Counted from the first letter of the stretch, positions 51,643-62,173 are shown. The stretch: DNA of 64,000 nt from an uncultured Marvinbryantia sp. (GCF_905201705.1 NZ_CAJKOX010000017.1:1-64000); one strand, 5' to 3'. The notes: generated by a model from the sequence alone, not told the origin. A program made the numbers and translations.

Positions 51643-53223
51643 ATGAAAAGAGAACCGAAGAAGAAACGGAGAAAAAAATATATATTGGTGATCCTGTTGA
51701 TTCTGGCAGTTATTCTGGTGGCTGCATTTTTGATGATCCGTAACTTTTTTCATCGCCCGCAGATCGCACCTGCAACACCCTCTGACAGTGCGGTGGTGGA
51801 AACGGCAAAGGGAAGGATAAGGGGGAGCGAGGAGAACGGAATATATCAGTATCTGGGTGTACCCTATGCGCAGGCGGAGGAGCGGTTTGTACCGGCAGTG
51901 GAAGTACAGGAATGGGAAGGCATTCTGGATGCATCGGAGGTAGGACCGATGTCGCCTCAGAGCTCCATGCTCGGCATGTCTGGCGGCGGGCAGGAAGGAA
52001 CGGATAATAACTGCCAGAACCTGAATATCTGGACGCCGGGAACAAACGATGGAGAAAAACGTGCGGTGATGGTATGGCTCCACGGCGGAGGTTTTTCTAC
52101 CGGATCTGCCAACGATGCGGATTATAACGGAGCAGATTTAAGCAGGAGCGGCGATGTGGTGGTCGTTTCCATCAATCATCGCCTGGGAGTATCTGGTTTT
52201 CTGGATCTCTCTGCATATGGAGAGAAATACGAATATTCTGCAAATGTCGGTCTGACGGATATTGTCAGTGCGCTGCAGTGGATACAGGAGAATATCGAAT
52301 CTTTTGGAGGAGATCCCGACAACGTGACATTGTTCGGGCAGTCCGGCGGCGGAGCGAAGGTTCTCGCCCTGATGACCACTCCTTATGCAAAGGGATTGTT
52401 TCGGAGGGGAATCGTCCAGAGCGGCGCAACGGAGACTATGGGAGTAACCTTTACCAGTCAGGAGGCAAGCACAAGCCTGACGGAACGGATCCTGGAACGG
52501 TTGGGGATCACGGCGGATCATATCGAGGATATCCAGAATGTGTCCCTGGAAGATCTGGAAAAGGCGTCTGAGGAGGCACTGCAGGAAACGGCAGAAGAGT
52601 ATCGGATTCCGGCTCCACTATCGGACGGGTATGCGATGGAATGGGGCCCGGTCGTTGATGGGGATTATATGCCGACCGATCCTGTGACGGAAGATTCTTT
52701 TGCGGAGAACGGGAAGGGAATCGATCTGCTGATCGGCAGTAATCTCAACGAATGGACGATGCTGATGGGAGGAGATCAGGGGGAACTGACGGAAGAGGAA
52801 ACGGCAGCTTTTGCAGCGGCATACCCGAATGAGGATGTGGGAAAAGCGAATAAAGTGGACACCCTGATCCGGCTTCCCATGCTGAAGATCATGTCTCACA
52901 AAGCGGATCAGAATGATGGGAATGTGTATGCGTATGTATTTACCTGGGACGAATCCCGGATGGGTGCTTACCATGGGGCGGAAATTCCGTTTGTGTTCGC
53001 CCATGAGCAGAATGGAGAAACAGCACAGAAACTGATGGAGCAGGTAAGTCAGGCATGGATCAGTTTCGCAAAAAGCGGCGTGCCTTCTGCGGAGGGACTG
53101 CCTGTATGGGAAGCCTACGATAAGGGTGCGACGATGATCCTGGATGCAGAGTCCAGTCTTGCGTATGGACATGACCGGGAGCTGATGAAGCTGCTGGAAC
53201 CGGATATGTCAGCACAGTTTTAG
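51643..53223 (+). CDS. Exported type B carboxylesterase
   Basis: 526 residues from ATG 51643 after GAGGAGG. A basic start and one helix (KKYILVILLILAVILVAAFL) anchor it outside the cell. Family motifs: YLGVPYAQAEERF, oxyanion VWLHGGGFSTGSA, nucleophile Ser234 in TLFGQSGGGAKV, EDCLNL-like position present as NNCQNLNIW, and the final His in YHGAEIPFVF. Cleaves ester bonds; in this setting possibly acyl groups on glycans handled by the GH3 enzymes. Confidence 0.92.
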   Translation: MKREPKKKRRKKYILVILLILAVILVAAFLMIRNFFHRPQIAPATPSDSAVVETAKGRIRGSEENGIYQYLGVPYAQAEERFVPAVEVQEWEGILDASEVGPMSPQSSMLGMSGGGQEGTDNNCQNLNIWTPGTNDGEKRAVMVWLHGGGFSTGSANDADYNGADLSRSGDVVVVSINHRLGVSGFLDLSAYGEKYEYSANVGLTDIVSALQWIQENIESFGGDPDNVTLFGQSGGGAKVLALMTTPYAKGLFRRGIVQSGATETMGVTFTSQEASTSLTERILERLGITADHIEDIQNVSLEDLEKASEEALQETAEEYRIPAPLSDGYAMEWGPVVDGDYMPTDPVTEDSFAENGKGIDLLIGSNLNEWTMLMGGDQGELTEEETAAFAAAYPNEDVGKANKVDTLIRLPMLKIMSHKADQNDGNVYAYVFTWDESRMGAYHGAEIPFVFAHEQNGETAQKLMEQVSQAWISFAKSGVPSAEGLPVWEAYDKGATMILDAESSLAYGHDRELMKLLEPDMSAQF

Positions 53224-53676
53224 AAAAGATATTTGCACAAATAACTGCGATTTTCATTTTGAATCCCTCCTGATATGTTGGATAATTGTTTATTTATTTT
53301 AGCTGCCCCTCGGAGCGGCCGTTCTCCGTGAGCTTTGTCTATAGTATACGCAGGCAAATTTCAACTGTAAAGTAAGCACAATATTGTGCCGTAGTTACCC
53401 AGAGAGAACTATGTTACTGTGGGGCTGTTTTTAAAAATGGAATATAGTAACCGGTGGAGATCCTCCAAAATCTGTTAAGGTTCGGAACGTATACTGAAAT
53501 AAGCCTGCCGCAATCCCACCGATTTTAGGCAGTGTGTTAAGGTAGCCAAAAGCAGAGGTTTGTGCTATACTTGCGTTATGGGAACATGGAAATTTTAGGA
53601 ATGGAAATATCAGCATGGATTTTGATGACGGGAAAATATGCAAGAGCTGCTTTAGGAGGTGTGGGTGTAGAAAGAG
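53224..53676. other. Intergenic region, no gene recognised
   Basis: 453 bases with a short CGGAG...CTCCG hairpin near 53313-53330 and AT-rich sequence. A 40-codon frame starting MEILGMEISAWILMTGK (near 53583) overlaps the next gene and resembles nothing known. A TTTAGGAGGTG at 53650 is too far from ATG 53677 to be its site. Confidence 0.4.
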
Positions 53677-53949
53677 ATGGCATCGGAGAGAACGAAAGAA
53701 TTATATAAGGTTTTATTGAGCAAAGGCTATCCGAAGGAATTTTGTGCGGAGATTGCGTACAAATATATGAATACGGATTATGCCGCTACCCGGATGTTGG
53801 GCTATCTGTACCGGGTGTCAGACCCGAAGCTGGAGGATCTGGCGGATGAAATGGTGGCGATATTAAGCGACAGAGACCGGATCATCCAGAAGAAAGAGGC
53901 GGAGCACGCACAGGCAGCGATCAGCGAAATGTACAGGAATGGACTATAG
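53677..53949 (+). CDS. Small alpha-helical protein of unknown function
   Basis: 90 residues, all helical by composition (ERTKELYKVLLSKGYPKEF, NTDYAATRMLGYLYRV, LADEMVAILSDRDRIIQKKE). No helix-turn-helix, metal site or signal peptide seen. Similar short proteins occur as unnamed proteins in gut Clostridia. The next gene begins 30 bases later with a proper ribosome binding site, so the two are probably co-transcribed. Confidence 0.65.
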   Translation: MASERTKELYKVLLSKGYPKEFCAEIAYKYMNTDYAATRMLGYLYRVSDPKLEDLADEMVAILSDRDRIIQKKEAEHAQAAISEMYRNGL

Positions 53950-53979
53950 AGAAATACAGAAAGAGAGGAGGTCTGCGAT

Positions 53980-54414
53980 ATGAAATATAATTTCTGGGGC
54001 TGGGAGCAGGCGGATGCTCCGGCGATCACAGAGCAATATAAAGGAATACATACGCCGATTGATTTGTATGACGCGCTTTCAAAAATCTGGTGTGAGGATA
54101 CCTGTGCGCCGCGGATGCGGAAGAACTGGACGCCGGAAAACAAAACGCTGGGGCAGTGCTCTATCACGGCATTTCTGGCGCAGGATATTTTCGGAGGAAA
54201 GGTGTATGGCGTCCCGCGTCCGGATGGCAATTATCACTGCTACAATGTGATCGGGGACTGCCGGTTTGATCTCACGAGCGAACAATTCGGGGATGAGGTG
54301 TTGTCGTATGAGGATAATCCGGAACAATTTCGCGAGATTCATTTTGCAAAAGAAGAGAAGCGGCTGAGATATGAATATCTGAAGAGAAAACTGGGTGAGA
54401 TAAATTGTGGGTAA
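53980..54414 (+). CDS. YunG-like protein
   Basis: 144 residues after GAGAGGAGG. The central WTPENKTLGQCSITAFLAQD, then IFGGKVYGVPRPDGNYHCYN and GDCRFDLTSEQFGDE (a Gln-Cys start, a His-x-x-Asn-x-I-G middle and an Asp-Leu-Thr end) fit the YunG family, whose layout suggests a small papain-like or transglutaminase-like fold with Cys and His. Function unknown. Pairs with the 90-residue protein upstream. Confidence 0.75.
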   Translation: MKYNFWGWEQADAPAITEQYKGIHTPIDLYDALSKIWCEDTCAPRMRKNWTPENKTLGQCSITAFLAQDIFGGKVYGVPRPDGNYHCYNVIGDCRFDLTSEQFGDEVLSYEDNPEQFREIHFAKEEKRLRYEYLKRKLGEINCG

Positions 54415-54475
54415 CGTGACGGCGATCACGCTGGAGGGCAAAAAGGCAAAGAAAAAAAGCAGGTCATCATCAGAG

Positions 54476-54528
54476 GGAAGGTACTAGAATTTGTACACCG
54501 ATTCTAGTACCTTTCCACTTTTTTTCTC
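54476..54528 (+). terminator. Terminator before the N-glycan locus
   Basis: GGTACTAGAAT (54480-54490) pairs with ATTCTAGTACC (54501-54511), then TTTCCACTTTTTTTC. GC content rises clearly after this point. Confidence 0.88.
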
Positions 54529-54592
54529 CGGCGATTTTTATTTATACTAGAGGTACATAGAATACATAAAAATCCAGAGAAAGGGAGAAGAG

Positions 54593-57500
54593 ATGAAAAG
54601 AAAAGAGTTGTTAAGAAGGGCTTCGGCAGCAGGTCTGGCAGCGATCGTGGCAGTGGGTACAAGTGCGTGCCAGCAGACGAAGAAGGAAACCGGGGCGCCG
54701 ACGGAAGCAGTGACGGAGGCGGCGGCAACCGATGCAGCGCAGACGGAAACCGAAGCCAGGGAAACGGAAACCGCGGCGGAAACGGAGACGGCAGCCGAAG
54801 CGGTGGCAGCGGCGGAAGAGACGGCAAACGAAGCAGAGGCGGCGGAAGAGACAGCATCCGAAGCGGCAGAAGAAGCGAAAACTGACGCGGACGGCGCTGC
54901 AGCGAGCCGCTACCAGGTAACGGAAGAAAACCAGAACAAGGAGCTGGTGATGAACGACCAGCCGGAATCCTCCTACTGGTTCCCGGAGCAGCTTCTTGAG
55001 TGGAATGCAGAAGAGGACGAGGATCTGGAGTATAATGTCAGCACGGTTCCGCTGGCAAAGCGTGTGGATAAGGAAAATCTGACTCCGGTAAACAGCACGC
55101 AGAACACGGACACGAAGGTGATGGCGATCTCCATCATGAACTCCAGCACGAGCGGAAATGCGCCCCACGGTCTCAATTCGGCTAACTGCAACATCTTTAC
55201 TTACTGGCAGTATGTGGATGAACTGGTATACTGGGGTGGCTCTTCGGGCGAAGGTCTGATCGTTCCGCCAAGCCCGGATGTGACAGATTTAGGACACAAG
55301 AACGGTGTTCCGGTAATTGGTACTGTATTCTTCCCGCAGGGCGTTGCAGGCGGCAGGATGGAGTGGCTGAACACTTTCCTTGCGCAGGCTGAGGATGGAA
55401 GCTTCCCGATGGCGGACAAGCTGATCGAGGTGGCGCAGACCTATGGCTTTGACGGCTGGTTCATCAACCAGGAGACGGAGGGCACCGAGGAGGAGCCGCT
55501 GACGAAGGAGCATGCGGATGCGATGCAGCTCTTTATAAAATACTTTAAGGAAAAAGCGCCGGAGCTTCGTCTGGTTTACTACGATTCCATGACGGTCGAC
55601 GGCGAGATGGACTGGCAGAATGCGCTGACCGACGCAAACGCAGCATACCTTGTGGACGGGGAGGGCAATGCGGTTGCAGACGAAATGTTCTTAAACTTCT
55701 GGTGGACAGATGAGGAACTGGCGGATGAAAAGCTGCTGGAGGCATCTGCAGAAAAGGCAGCAGAGCTTGCTATCGATCCGTATGATCTTTATGCGGGCAT
55801 TGACGTGCAGGCAAACGGCTACAACACACCGATCCGCTGGGATCTGTTTGCAGACGGGGACGGAGCTTCTCATACCTCCCTCGGCATTTACTGTCCGAGC
55901 TGGGCGTACTTCTCCGCCTCCACGCTGGATGATTTCCACAAGAACGAAAATACCTTCTGGGTAAACAGCAAGCGCGATCCGTCTGTGGATGTGGAATATA
56001 CCTCTGCGGATCAGTGGCACGGTGTTGCGACATACGTAGTTGAAAAATCGGCGATCACGGAGCTTCCGTTTATCACGAACTTCAACACAGGCAGCGGCTA
56101 CAGCTTCTACAAAGAGGGCGAGCAGATTTCCACGCTTGACTGGAACAACCGCAGCATCGGCGATATTCTGCCGACCTACCGCTGGATGATCGACCAGGAA
56201 GAAAATAATCTGACTGCAGCATTCGACGTTGGAAATGCATGGTACGGCGGCACTTCTCTGAAGCTGTACGGCAAGACGGCGGCGGGCGCGTCCTCTGTGA
56301 TCCACATGTACAGCGCAGATCTGCCGGTTGAGGAAGCAACGGTATTTACAACGACCGTAAAGGCAGATGCTGAGACGGATCTGAATGCGATCCTCACCTT
56401 TGACGACGGGACCACAGAGATCGTAAACGCCGATGCAAAGGCAGGCGAGGGCTGGACGACCATCGGCTTTGATATCTCCGAATATGCAGGAAAGAAAATC
56501 CGTGAGATCTCTTATGAGATTATCCCGGCGACGGAAAACAGCTTTTACCAGATCAATTTTGGAAACATTACGATCACAAACGAGACGGAGAAGGAAAACG
56601 CAGAGATCAGCAATCTTACGGTGGACGGTACGGAGTTTGACGAGGACGGTATGTACGCGGGCGTCCGCCTTTCCTGGGAGAGCACGCTGGAGGATTCCTG
56701 TTATGAGGTATATCGTGTGAACGATGACAAGACAATTTCTCTGCTCGGCGTATCGAACACGACCTGCTTCTATGTAAATACCCTTCCGCGCACGGGAGAA
56801 ACAAACAAATCAGACTTTATGGTAATTCCGGTAAACGAGCTGCTCGCGGAGGGCGAGGGTGTGACCGTATCTATGGACTGGCCGGACAACAGTCTGCCGA
56901 AAGCAGCGCTGACCGCATCACAGACGCTTGTCGGACCGGGCAGCAAGGTAACCTTTACCAGTGCGTGCTCCCAGAACACGGAGAACGTTTCCTGGTTGAT
57001 GCCGGGCGCAAGCGAAGAGACGGCAGAGGGCGAGAGTGTAAGCGTTACTTATGAGAACGAGGGCGTTTATGACGTAACGGTAACGGCAAAGAATTCCTCC
57101 GGCGAGGCGGAGCAGACCTATAACGGACTGATCGTTGTTTCCTCTGCGGTGGAAAAGGACGGCGCGCTGACACTGCTGTCCCAAGGCAGGGAAGTGGAAG
57201 CGACGGCTTATGTAAACGATAACGAGGCGCCGCCTTTCGCAGTGGACGGCGACGTGACAAAGAAATGGTGCGCAACCGGCACACCGCCTCATGAGATCAC
57301 GATTGATCTCGGTGAGGAAGCGGCAGTCAGCCAGGTGAAGATTTCCCACGCGGAGGCAGGCGGCGAGGGCGCTGACATGAACACGAAGGCATACACCATT
57401 CTGGTAAGCAGCGACGGACTTTCCTTCACACCGGTGGCATCCGTCACAAAGAACACCAGCGGCGAAACGCTTGATACCTTCGCGCCGGTAAATGCAAGAT

Positions 57501-57619
57501 ATGTGAAGCTGTCGGTAGTGAAGCCGACGCAGGGGTCCGACACGGCGGCGCGTATTTACGAAATCGAAGTGTACGGCACAGAAACAGCGCTTGACGCGGA
57601 GGCGGAGACCGTGTCATGA
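54593..57619 (+). CDS. GH85 endo-beta-N-acetylglucosaminidase lipoprotein
   Basis: 1008 residues after GAAAGGGAG. Signal peptide with lipobox VGTSACQ, then a 75-residue Ala/Glu/Thr tether. GH85 barrel at about 110-480: VIGTVFFPQGVAGGRMEW, and DGWFINQETEG with Asn292 and Glu294 at the N-x-E spacing of the oxazoline-stabilising Asn and acid/base Glu. Beta-sandwich regions follow to about 700, a PKD-like domain at about 770-855, and an F5/8 type C (discoidin) domain at about 865-1000 (ATAYVNDNEAPPFAVDGD ... KWCATG). Cuts the chitobiose core of N-glycans at the cell surface. Confidence 0.93.
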   Translation: MKRKELLRRASAAGLAAIVAVGTSACQQTKKETGAPTEAVTEAAATDAAQTETEARETETAAETETAAEAVAAAEETANEAEAAEETASEAAEEAKTDADGAAASRYQVTEENQNKELVMNDQPESSYWFPEQLLEWNAEEDEDLEYNVSTVPLAKRVDKENLTPVNSTQNTDTKVMAISIMNSSTSGNAPHGLNSANCNIFTYWQYVDELVYWGGSSGEGLIVPPSPDVTDLGHKNGVPVIGTVFFPQGVAGGRMEWLNTFLAQAEDGSFPMADKLIEVAQTYGFDGWFINQETEGTEEEPLTKEHADAMQLFIKYFKEKAPELRLVYYDSMTVDGEMDWQNALTDANAAYLVDGEGNAVADEMFLNFWWTDEELADEKLLEASAEKAAELAIDPYDLYAGIDVQANGYNTPIRWDLFADGDGASHTSLGIYCPSWAYFSASTLDDFHKNENTFWVNSKRDPSVDVEYTSADQWHGVATYVVEKSAITELPFITNFNTGSGYSFYKEGEQISTLDWNNRSIGDILPTYRWMIDQEENNLTAAFDVGNAWYGGTSLKLYGKTAAGASSVIHMYSADLPVEEATVFTTTVKADAETDLNAILTFDDGTTEIVNADAKAGEGWTTIGFDISEYAGKKIREISYEIIPATENSFYQINFGNITITNETEKENAEISNLTVDGTEFDEDGMYAGVRLSWESTLEDSCYEVYRVNDDKTISLLGVSNTTCFYVNTLPRTGETNKSDFMVIPVNELLAEGEGVTVSMDWPDNSLPKAALTASQTLVGPGSKVTFTSACSQNTENVSWLMPGASEETAEGESVSVTYENEGVYDVTVTAKNSSGEAEQTYNGLIVVSSAVEKDGALTLLSQGREVEATAYVNDNEAPPFAVDGDVTKKWCATGTPPHEITIDLGEEAAVSQVKISHAEAGGEGADMNTKAYTILVSSDGLSFTPVASVTKNTSGETLDTFAPVNARYVKLSVVKPTQGSDTAARIYEIEVYGTETALDAEAETVS

Positions 57620-57671
57620 TAACAAGGGGCTGATCCCCGCATAAATGTGAAAAAGGACGGAGGGCCTGAAC

Positions 57672-59006
57672 ATGGCAGCAGAATTAAAGAACAGACAGAT
57701 TCCGGAGTCGATCTGTCGCATACTGGATACCGTAAAGGAAGTATTTGCGCAGGAGCCGCAGGTATATGAGACATTTAAAAACTGCTACACAAATACCTTA
57801 AATACTGCCGTTCATCATATGGAGGACAATACGGTTTACATTGTCACGGGCGACATCCCGGCTATGTGGCTGCGAGACTCGGCGGCCTCCCTCCGTCCCT
57901 ATCTGATTCCGGCAAAAGAGGACAAAAAGATCGCCGATATCCTGGTGGGCGCGGCGCAGCGCCAGGCAGAGTATATCTGCATTGATCCTTATGCGAACGC
58001 CTTCAACGCGGAGGCGAACGGAAACTGCTGGGAGAAGGACGAAACGGAAATGAACGACTGGCTGTGGGAGCGGAAGTACGAGATCGACTCGCTCTGCTAT
58101 CCGATCCAGTTTGCGTATCTTATCTGGAAAAACACCGGCAGAACCGATCAGTTCACCCGTGCCTTTGCGGAAGCGGCGTGGAAGATTCTCACGGTGTTCC
58201 GGGTAGAGCAGTACCACGAGGAAAAATCGACCTACCGGTTTACAAGAAAAAATACCTACTACACGGACACTCTTTCCAGAGACGGCAGGGGGCCGCTGGT
58301 AAAACAGGGAATTGGAATGACCTGGTCGGGCTTCCGTCCGAGCGACGACGCCTGCACCTACGGCTATCTGATCCCGTCCAATATGTTTGCGGTCGTGGCG
58401 CTCGGCTATCTGGAGGAGATTGCCCGCGAGGTGCTGAAGCTCCCGGAGATGGCGCGGGAGGCGGCAGTGCTGAAGGAAGAAATTTACGAGGGCATTGAAA
58501 AATACGGCATCACCCGTAGGGAGGGCTTCGGCGAGGTGTATGCATACGAGGCGGACGGCTTTGGCGAATTTAATCTGATGGATGACGCCAACGTGCCAAG
58601 CCTTTTATCCATGGATTATATCGGATATAAAGGACGCAGCCGCGAGGTGGCGGAGAATACGAGAAAACTGATTTTAAGTGAGACAAATCCTTTCTACTAC
58701 AAAGGAGAGAAGGCAGCGGGGATCGGAAGTCCCCACACGCCGGCCGGATATATCTGGCATATTGCATTATGTATGCAGGGGCTTACCGCACAGACGGCGG
58801 AGGAAAAACGGCGGATGATCATGCTGGCAGTCTCCACGGACGGCAGCAAAAAACTGATGCACGAGGGCTTCTGCGCAGACGACGACACACAGTATACAAG
58901 GGAATGGTTTGCCTGGGCAAATGCAATGTTCAGCGAACTTGTGATGGATTATTGCGGATATAAGATAGAAAAAGAAACGCATGTATCATGCGGTATGACA
59001 GAATAA
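57672..59006 (+). CDS. GH125 exo-alpha-1,6-mannosidase
   Basis: 444 residues after GGAGGG. The family is marked by PAMWLRDSAASLRPYLI, LCYPIQFAYLIWKNTG, GMTWSGFRPSDDACTYGYLI and LMDDANVPSLLSMDYIGY, over an (alpha/alpha)6 barrel. No signal peptide. GH125 enzymes remove alpha-1,6-linked mannose from N-glycans. Start is 53 bases after the GH85 gene and its stop is 10 bases before GH38, so all three are one operon. Confidence 0.95.
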   Translation: MAAELKNRQIPESICRILDTVKEVFAQEPQVYETFKNCYTNTLNTAVHHMEDNTVYIVTGDIPAMWLRDSAASLRPYLIPAKEDKKIADILVGAAQRQAEYICIDPYANAFNAEANGNCWEKDETEMNDWLWERKYEIDSLCYPIQFAYLIWKNTGRTDQFTRAFAEAAWKILTVFRVEQYHEEKSTYRFTRKNTYYTDTLSRDGRGPLVKQGIGMTWSGFRPSDDACTYGYLIPSNMFAVVALGYLEEIAREVLKLPEMAREAAVLKEEIYEGIEKYGITRREGFGEVYAYEADGFGEFNLMDDANVPSLLSMDYIGYKGRSREVAENTRKLILSETNPFYYKGEKAAGIGSPHTPAGYIWHIALCMQGLTAQTAEEKRRMIMLAVSTDGSKKLMHEGFCADDDTQYTREWFAWANAMFSELVMDYCGYKIEKETHVSCGMTE

Positions 59007-59016
59007 GGAGGCAGCT

Positions 59017-62000
59017 ATGTTTTTAACAGACAGAAAACTGGAAAGGCGGATTACGGAATTGCAGGAATATCGCTACCGCGACATTATCCGTCTGGAAGAA
59101 TTTGCAGTAAAGGAAGACACCGAGGGCGTGGTAAACCCGGCGCTTCCGACATCCTTTGAGGGGTGGGATACCCTGCGCACAGGAGATACCTGGAAGGGAC
59201 GCGATCGTTTCCTGTGGATGCATAAGGAAATCCCGGTTCCGGCAGAGTGGAAGGGCAGAAAGATTGTCGGAATTTTTGACTTTGGAAATACCGGTGCGGG
59301 AAACAACTCCGGCTTTGAATCCATGCTGTACTTAAACGGCAGCATGTATCAGGGCGTGGATGTAAACCATAAAGAAGCATTTTTTGAGAACACAAACTGC
59401 GGAAAGGTGCTGGATGTCACTTTCCGCCTCTGGTCCGGTCTGGAGGGCGGCGGCGTGCCGACCGAGCAGGAGCACCGCATTGCGCGCGCAGATCTGGCGT
59501 GGCTGGACGAGCAGGTGGACGACTTCTATTACATGGCGCAGATGGTATGGGAGACGCTTGGACAGTTAAATGAGTTTGACCCGATCCAGCACGACCTGCG
59601 CAGAGCGCTCGACGAGGCGTGCCACTGCATCGACTGGTCTTATCCGGGGAGCGATGCATTCTACGAGAGCGTTCACGAGGCGGATGTTCTCTTAAACGAA
59701 GCAATCGATGGCATGAACAAAAACAGCTCCGTGAACGTGAGCTGCGTGGGACACACGCACATCGACATGGCGTGGCTGTGGCGTCTGAAGCACACCAGAG
59801 AAAAAGGCTCACGCTCCTTCTCAACGGTACTTCGCCTGATGAAGCAGTACCCGGAATACATTTTCCTGCAGACACAGCCGCAGATCTATGAATATATGAA
59901 GGAAGATTTTCCGGAGATTTACGCGCAGATCAAGGAGCGCGTGGCGGAAGGACGCTGGGAAGCGGACGGCGCAATGTGGGTGGAGGCGGACTGCAACCTC
60001 ACCAGCGGCGAGTCGCTCACCAGACAGATTCTGCTCGGAAGTAAATTTATCAAGGATGAATTTGGTAAAGAGGTGGAATACCTCTGGCTTCCGGATGTGT
60101 TCGGCTATTCCTGGGCGCTGCCGCAGATTCTGAAAAAAGCGGGCATCAACACCTTTATGACGACAAAGATCAGCTGGAATCAGTATAACCGTATGCCGCA
60201 CGACACCTTTATGTGGAAGGGCATCGACGGCAGCGAGGTGCTGACGCACTTTATCACGACGCCGGACCCGTGGAGCGAGCCGGGTTCCTGGTTCTACACC
60301 TACAACGGCAAGCTGACGCCGAAGACGGTAAAGGGCACCTGGGAGGCATACAGCGAGAAGCAGATGAATAAGGATCTGCTGATCTCCTTCGGCTACGGCG
60401 ACGGAGGCGGCGGCGTAAACCGTGATATGCTGGAGAATCGCAGAAGGATCGACAAAATTCCGGGATTGCCGAATCTGAAGATTACAACGGCGGCGGAATA
60501 CTTCCGCAAGCTGCATGAGACGGTGGAGGAGACGGACCAGTATGTGCACACCTGGGACGGAGAGCTGTATCTGGAATACCACAGAGGCACCTACACCAGC
60601 CAGGGCTACAATAAACGTATGAACCGCAAAATGGAGCTTCTCTACAGGAGAGCGGAGTGGCTGACTGCGATGGACGCTGTGAATAAGGGCAGTATCGCAG
60701 AGGCAAAACAGGAGGAGCTGACGAAGGGCTGGAAGCACATCCTTACAGACCAGTTCCACGACATTATTCCGGGTTCCTCGATCCACGAGGTATATGAGGA
60801 CTCCAGGAAGGATTACGAATACATTGAAAGCGTTGCGCAGGGTGTATGCCAGGGAGCGCTGGCGGATCTGCTTGAAGAAAAGCCGGATTCCTACACGGTA
60901 TTTAACGCTTCCGCATGGACGAGAGGCGAGATCGTAATGGTTCCGAATGACCGGGCGGGTGTTTACTGTGATGCAGACGGCAATGAATTGACCGCGCAGC
61001 AGGCAGGAGACGTCACCTACGTGGAGGTGAAGGACGTTCCGGCGATGGGTACGGCAGCGATTTTCTTTAAGGAGCAGGCTCCGGCGGAGACAAAGGCAGC
61101 CTTCACCATCAACGGAAGAGATATTGAGACACCGTACTACAGCATTTCCCTGAACGGCTATGGACAGATCACACGGCTGTTTGACAAGACCTTCGGGCGC
61201 GAGGTGCTTCCGAAGGGCGAGCGTGCGAACGTGCTGCAGATGTTCGAGGATAAGCCGCTCGACAACGACGCGTGGGATATCGACATTTTTTATCAGCAGA
61301 AGATGCGCGAGATCACCGATCTGACAAAGTTTGAGGTAACGGAGTGCGGCGCGCTGCAGATGAAGATTCATATGGAGTGGAATTACATGAACTCCTTCAT
61401 CGCACAGGATATGGTGCTCTACAGCGACAGCAGAAGAATCGACTTTAAGACGTTCGTGGATTACCATGAGCAGCATCAGCTCCTGAAAGCAGCGTTCCCG
61501 GTGAATATCCGTTCCACCTACGCGACCTACGATGTACAGTACGGCAATGTGAGACGTCCGAACCACTGGAATACAAGCTGGGATCAGGCGCGGTTTGAGA
61601 GCGTGGCGCACCGCTGGGCGGATCTGTCCGAGAGAAATTACGGCGTCAGTCTCCTAAACGATTGCAAGTACGGTCATGACATCAAAGACAATGTGATACG
61701 TATCAGTCTGCTGAAGGCAGGCACGCACCCGGATCACCTGCAGGATCAGGGACAGCACGTATTCACCTACGCGCTCCTTCCGCACAGCGGAGATTTCGTG
61801 GAAGGAAACGTGGTGCAGGAGGCGTATGCGCTGAACGATCCGATGCAGACGGCGGAGGGTGTTTGCACCTTTGGAGCGGAAAGCTTTGTAACCTTCGACA
61901 ACGATCAGGTGGAGCTGGACGCGGTGAAGAAATCGGAGGACGGAAAATATCTCGTTATCCGCTTCCACGAGTTTGCAGGCTCCGCGCAGAAGGTGACGGT

Positions 62001-62136
62001 GCGTCCGGGCTTTGCCTTCCGGGAATGGACAGAGTGCGATCTGCGCGAGCGTCCGCTCGGCGAATGGTCGCGGGATAAGGAGATCGCGCTTGACCTTCAC
62101 GCTTATGAAATAAAGACGATTCTGATCTCACTGTAA
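59017..62136 (+). CDS. GH38 alpha-mannosidase
   Basis: 1039 residues after AAGGAGG. N-terminal beta domain to about 230, then the catalytic barrel with zinc ligands in GHTHIDMAWLWRLKHT (His246, His248 and Asp250 region) and nucleophile Asp360 in LWLPDVFGYSW; a helical bundle and large beta-sandwich end follow, with zinc-linked His in QFHDIIPGSSIHEVYED. No signal peptide. Removes alpha-1,2/1,3-type mannose residues in the cytoplasm after import. No sugar transporter gene lies inside the window, so it should be beyond the right edge. Confidence 0.96.
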   Translation: MFLTDRKLERRITELQEYRYRDIIRLEEFAVKEDTEGVVNPALPTSFEGWDTLRTGDTWKGRDRFLWMHKEIPVPAEWKGRKIVGIFDFGNTGAGNNSGFESMLYLNGSMYQGVDVNHKEAFFENTNCGKVLDVTFRLWSGLEGGGVPTEQEHRIARADLAWLDEQVDDFYYMAQMVWETLGQLNEFDPIQHDLRRALDEACHCIDWSYPGSDAFYESVHEADVLLNEAIDGMNKNSSVNVSCVGHTHIDMAWLWRLKHTREKGSRSFSTVLRLMKQYPEYIFLQTQPQIYEYMKEDFPEIYAQIKERVAEGRWEADGAMWVEADCNLTSGESLTRQILLGSKFIKDEFGKEVEYLWLPDVFGYSWALPQILKKAGINTFMTTKISWNQYNRMPHDTFMWKGIDGSEVLTHFITTPDPWSEPGSWFYTYNGKLTPKTVKGTWEAYSEKQMNKDLLISFGYGDGGGGVNRDMLENRRRIDKIPGLPNLKITTAAEYFRKLHETVEETDQYVHTWDGELYLEYHRGTYTSQGYNKRMNRKMELLYRRAEWLTAMDAVNKGSIAEAKQEELTKGWKHILTDQFHDIIPGSSIHEVYEDSRKDYEYIESVAQGVCQGALADLLEEKPDSYTVFNASAWTRGEIVMVPNDRAGVYCDADGNELTAQQAGDVTYVEVKDVPAMGTAAIFFKEQAPAETKAAFTINGRDIETPYYSISLNGYGQITRLFDKTFGREVLPKGERANVLQMFEDKPLDNDAWDIDIFYQQKMREITDLTKFEVTECGALQMKIHMEWNYMNSFIAQDMVLYSDSRRIDFKTFVDYHEQHQLLKAAFPVNIRSTYATYDVQYGNVRRPNHWNTSWDQARFESVAHRWADLSERNYGVSLLNDCKYGHDIKDNVIRISLLKAGTHPDHLQDQGQHVFTYALLPHSGDFVEGNVVQEAYALNDPMQTAEGVCTFGAESFVTFDNDQVELDAVKKSEDGKYLVIRFHEFAGSAQKVTVRPGFAFREWTECDLRERPLGEWSRDKEIALDLHAYEIKTILISL

Positions 62137-62173
62137 AAGGAAACGTTTGCGCATTTATTGCGCGGACCGTGAC

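Noticed and set aside
59821..61611. 596-residue minus-strand frame
   Set aside because: Antisense shadow of the GH38 gene caused by GC-rich codons; His/Arg/Val-rich with no motif.
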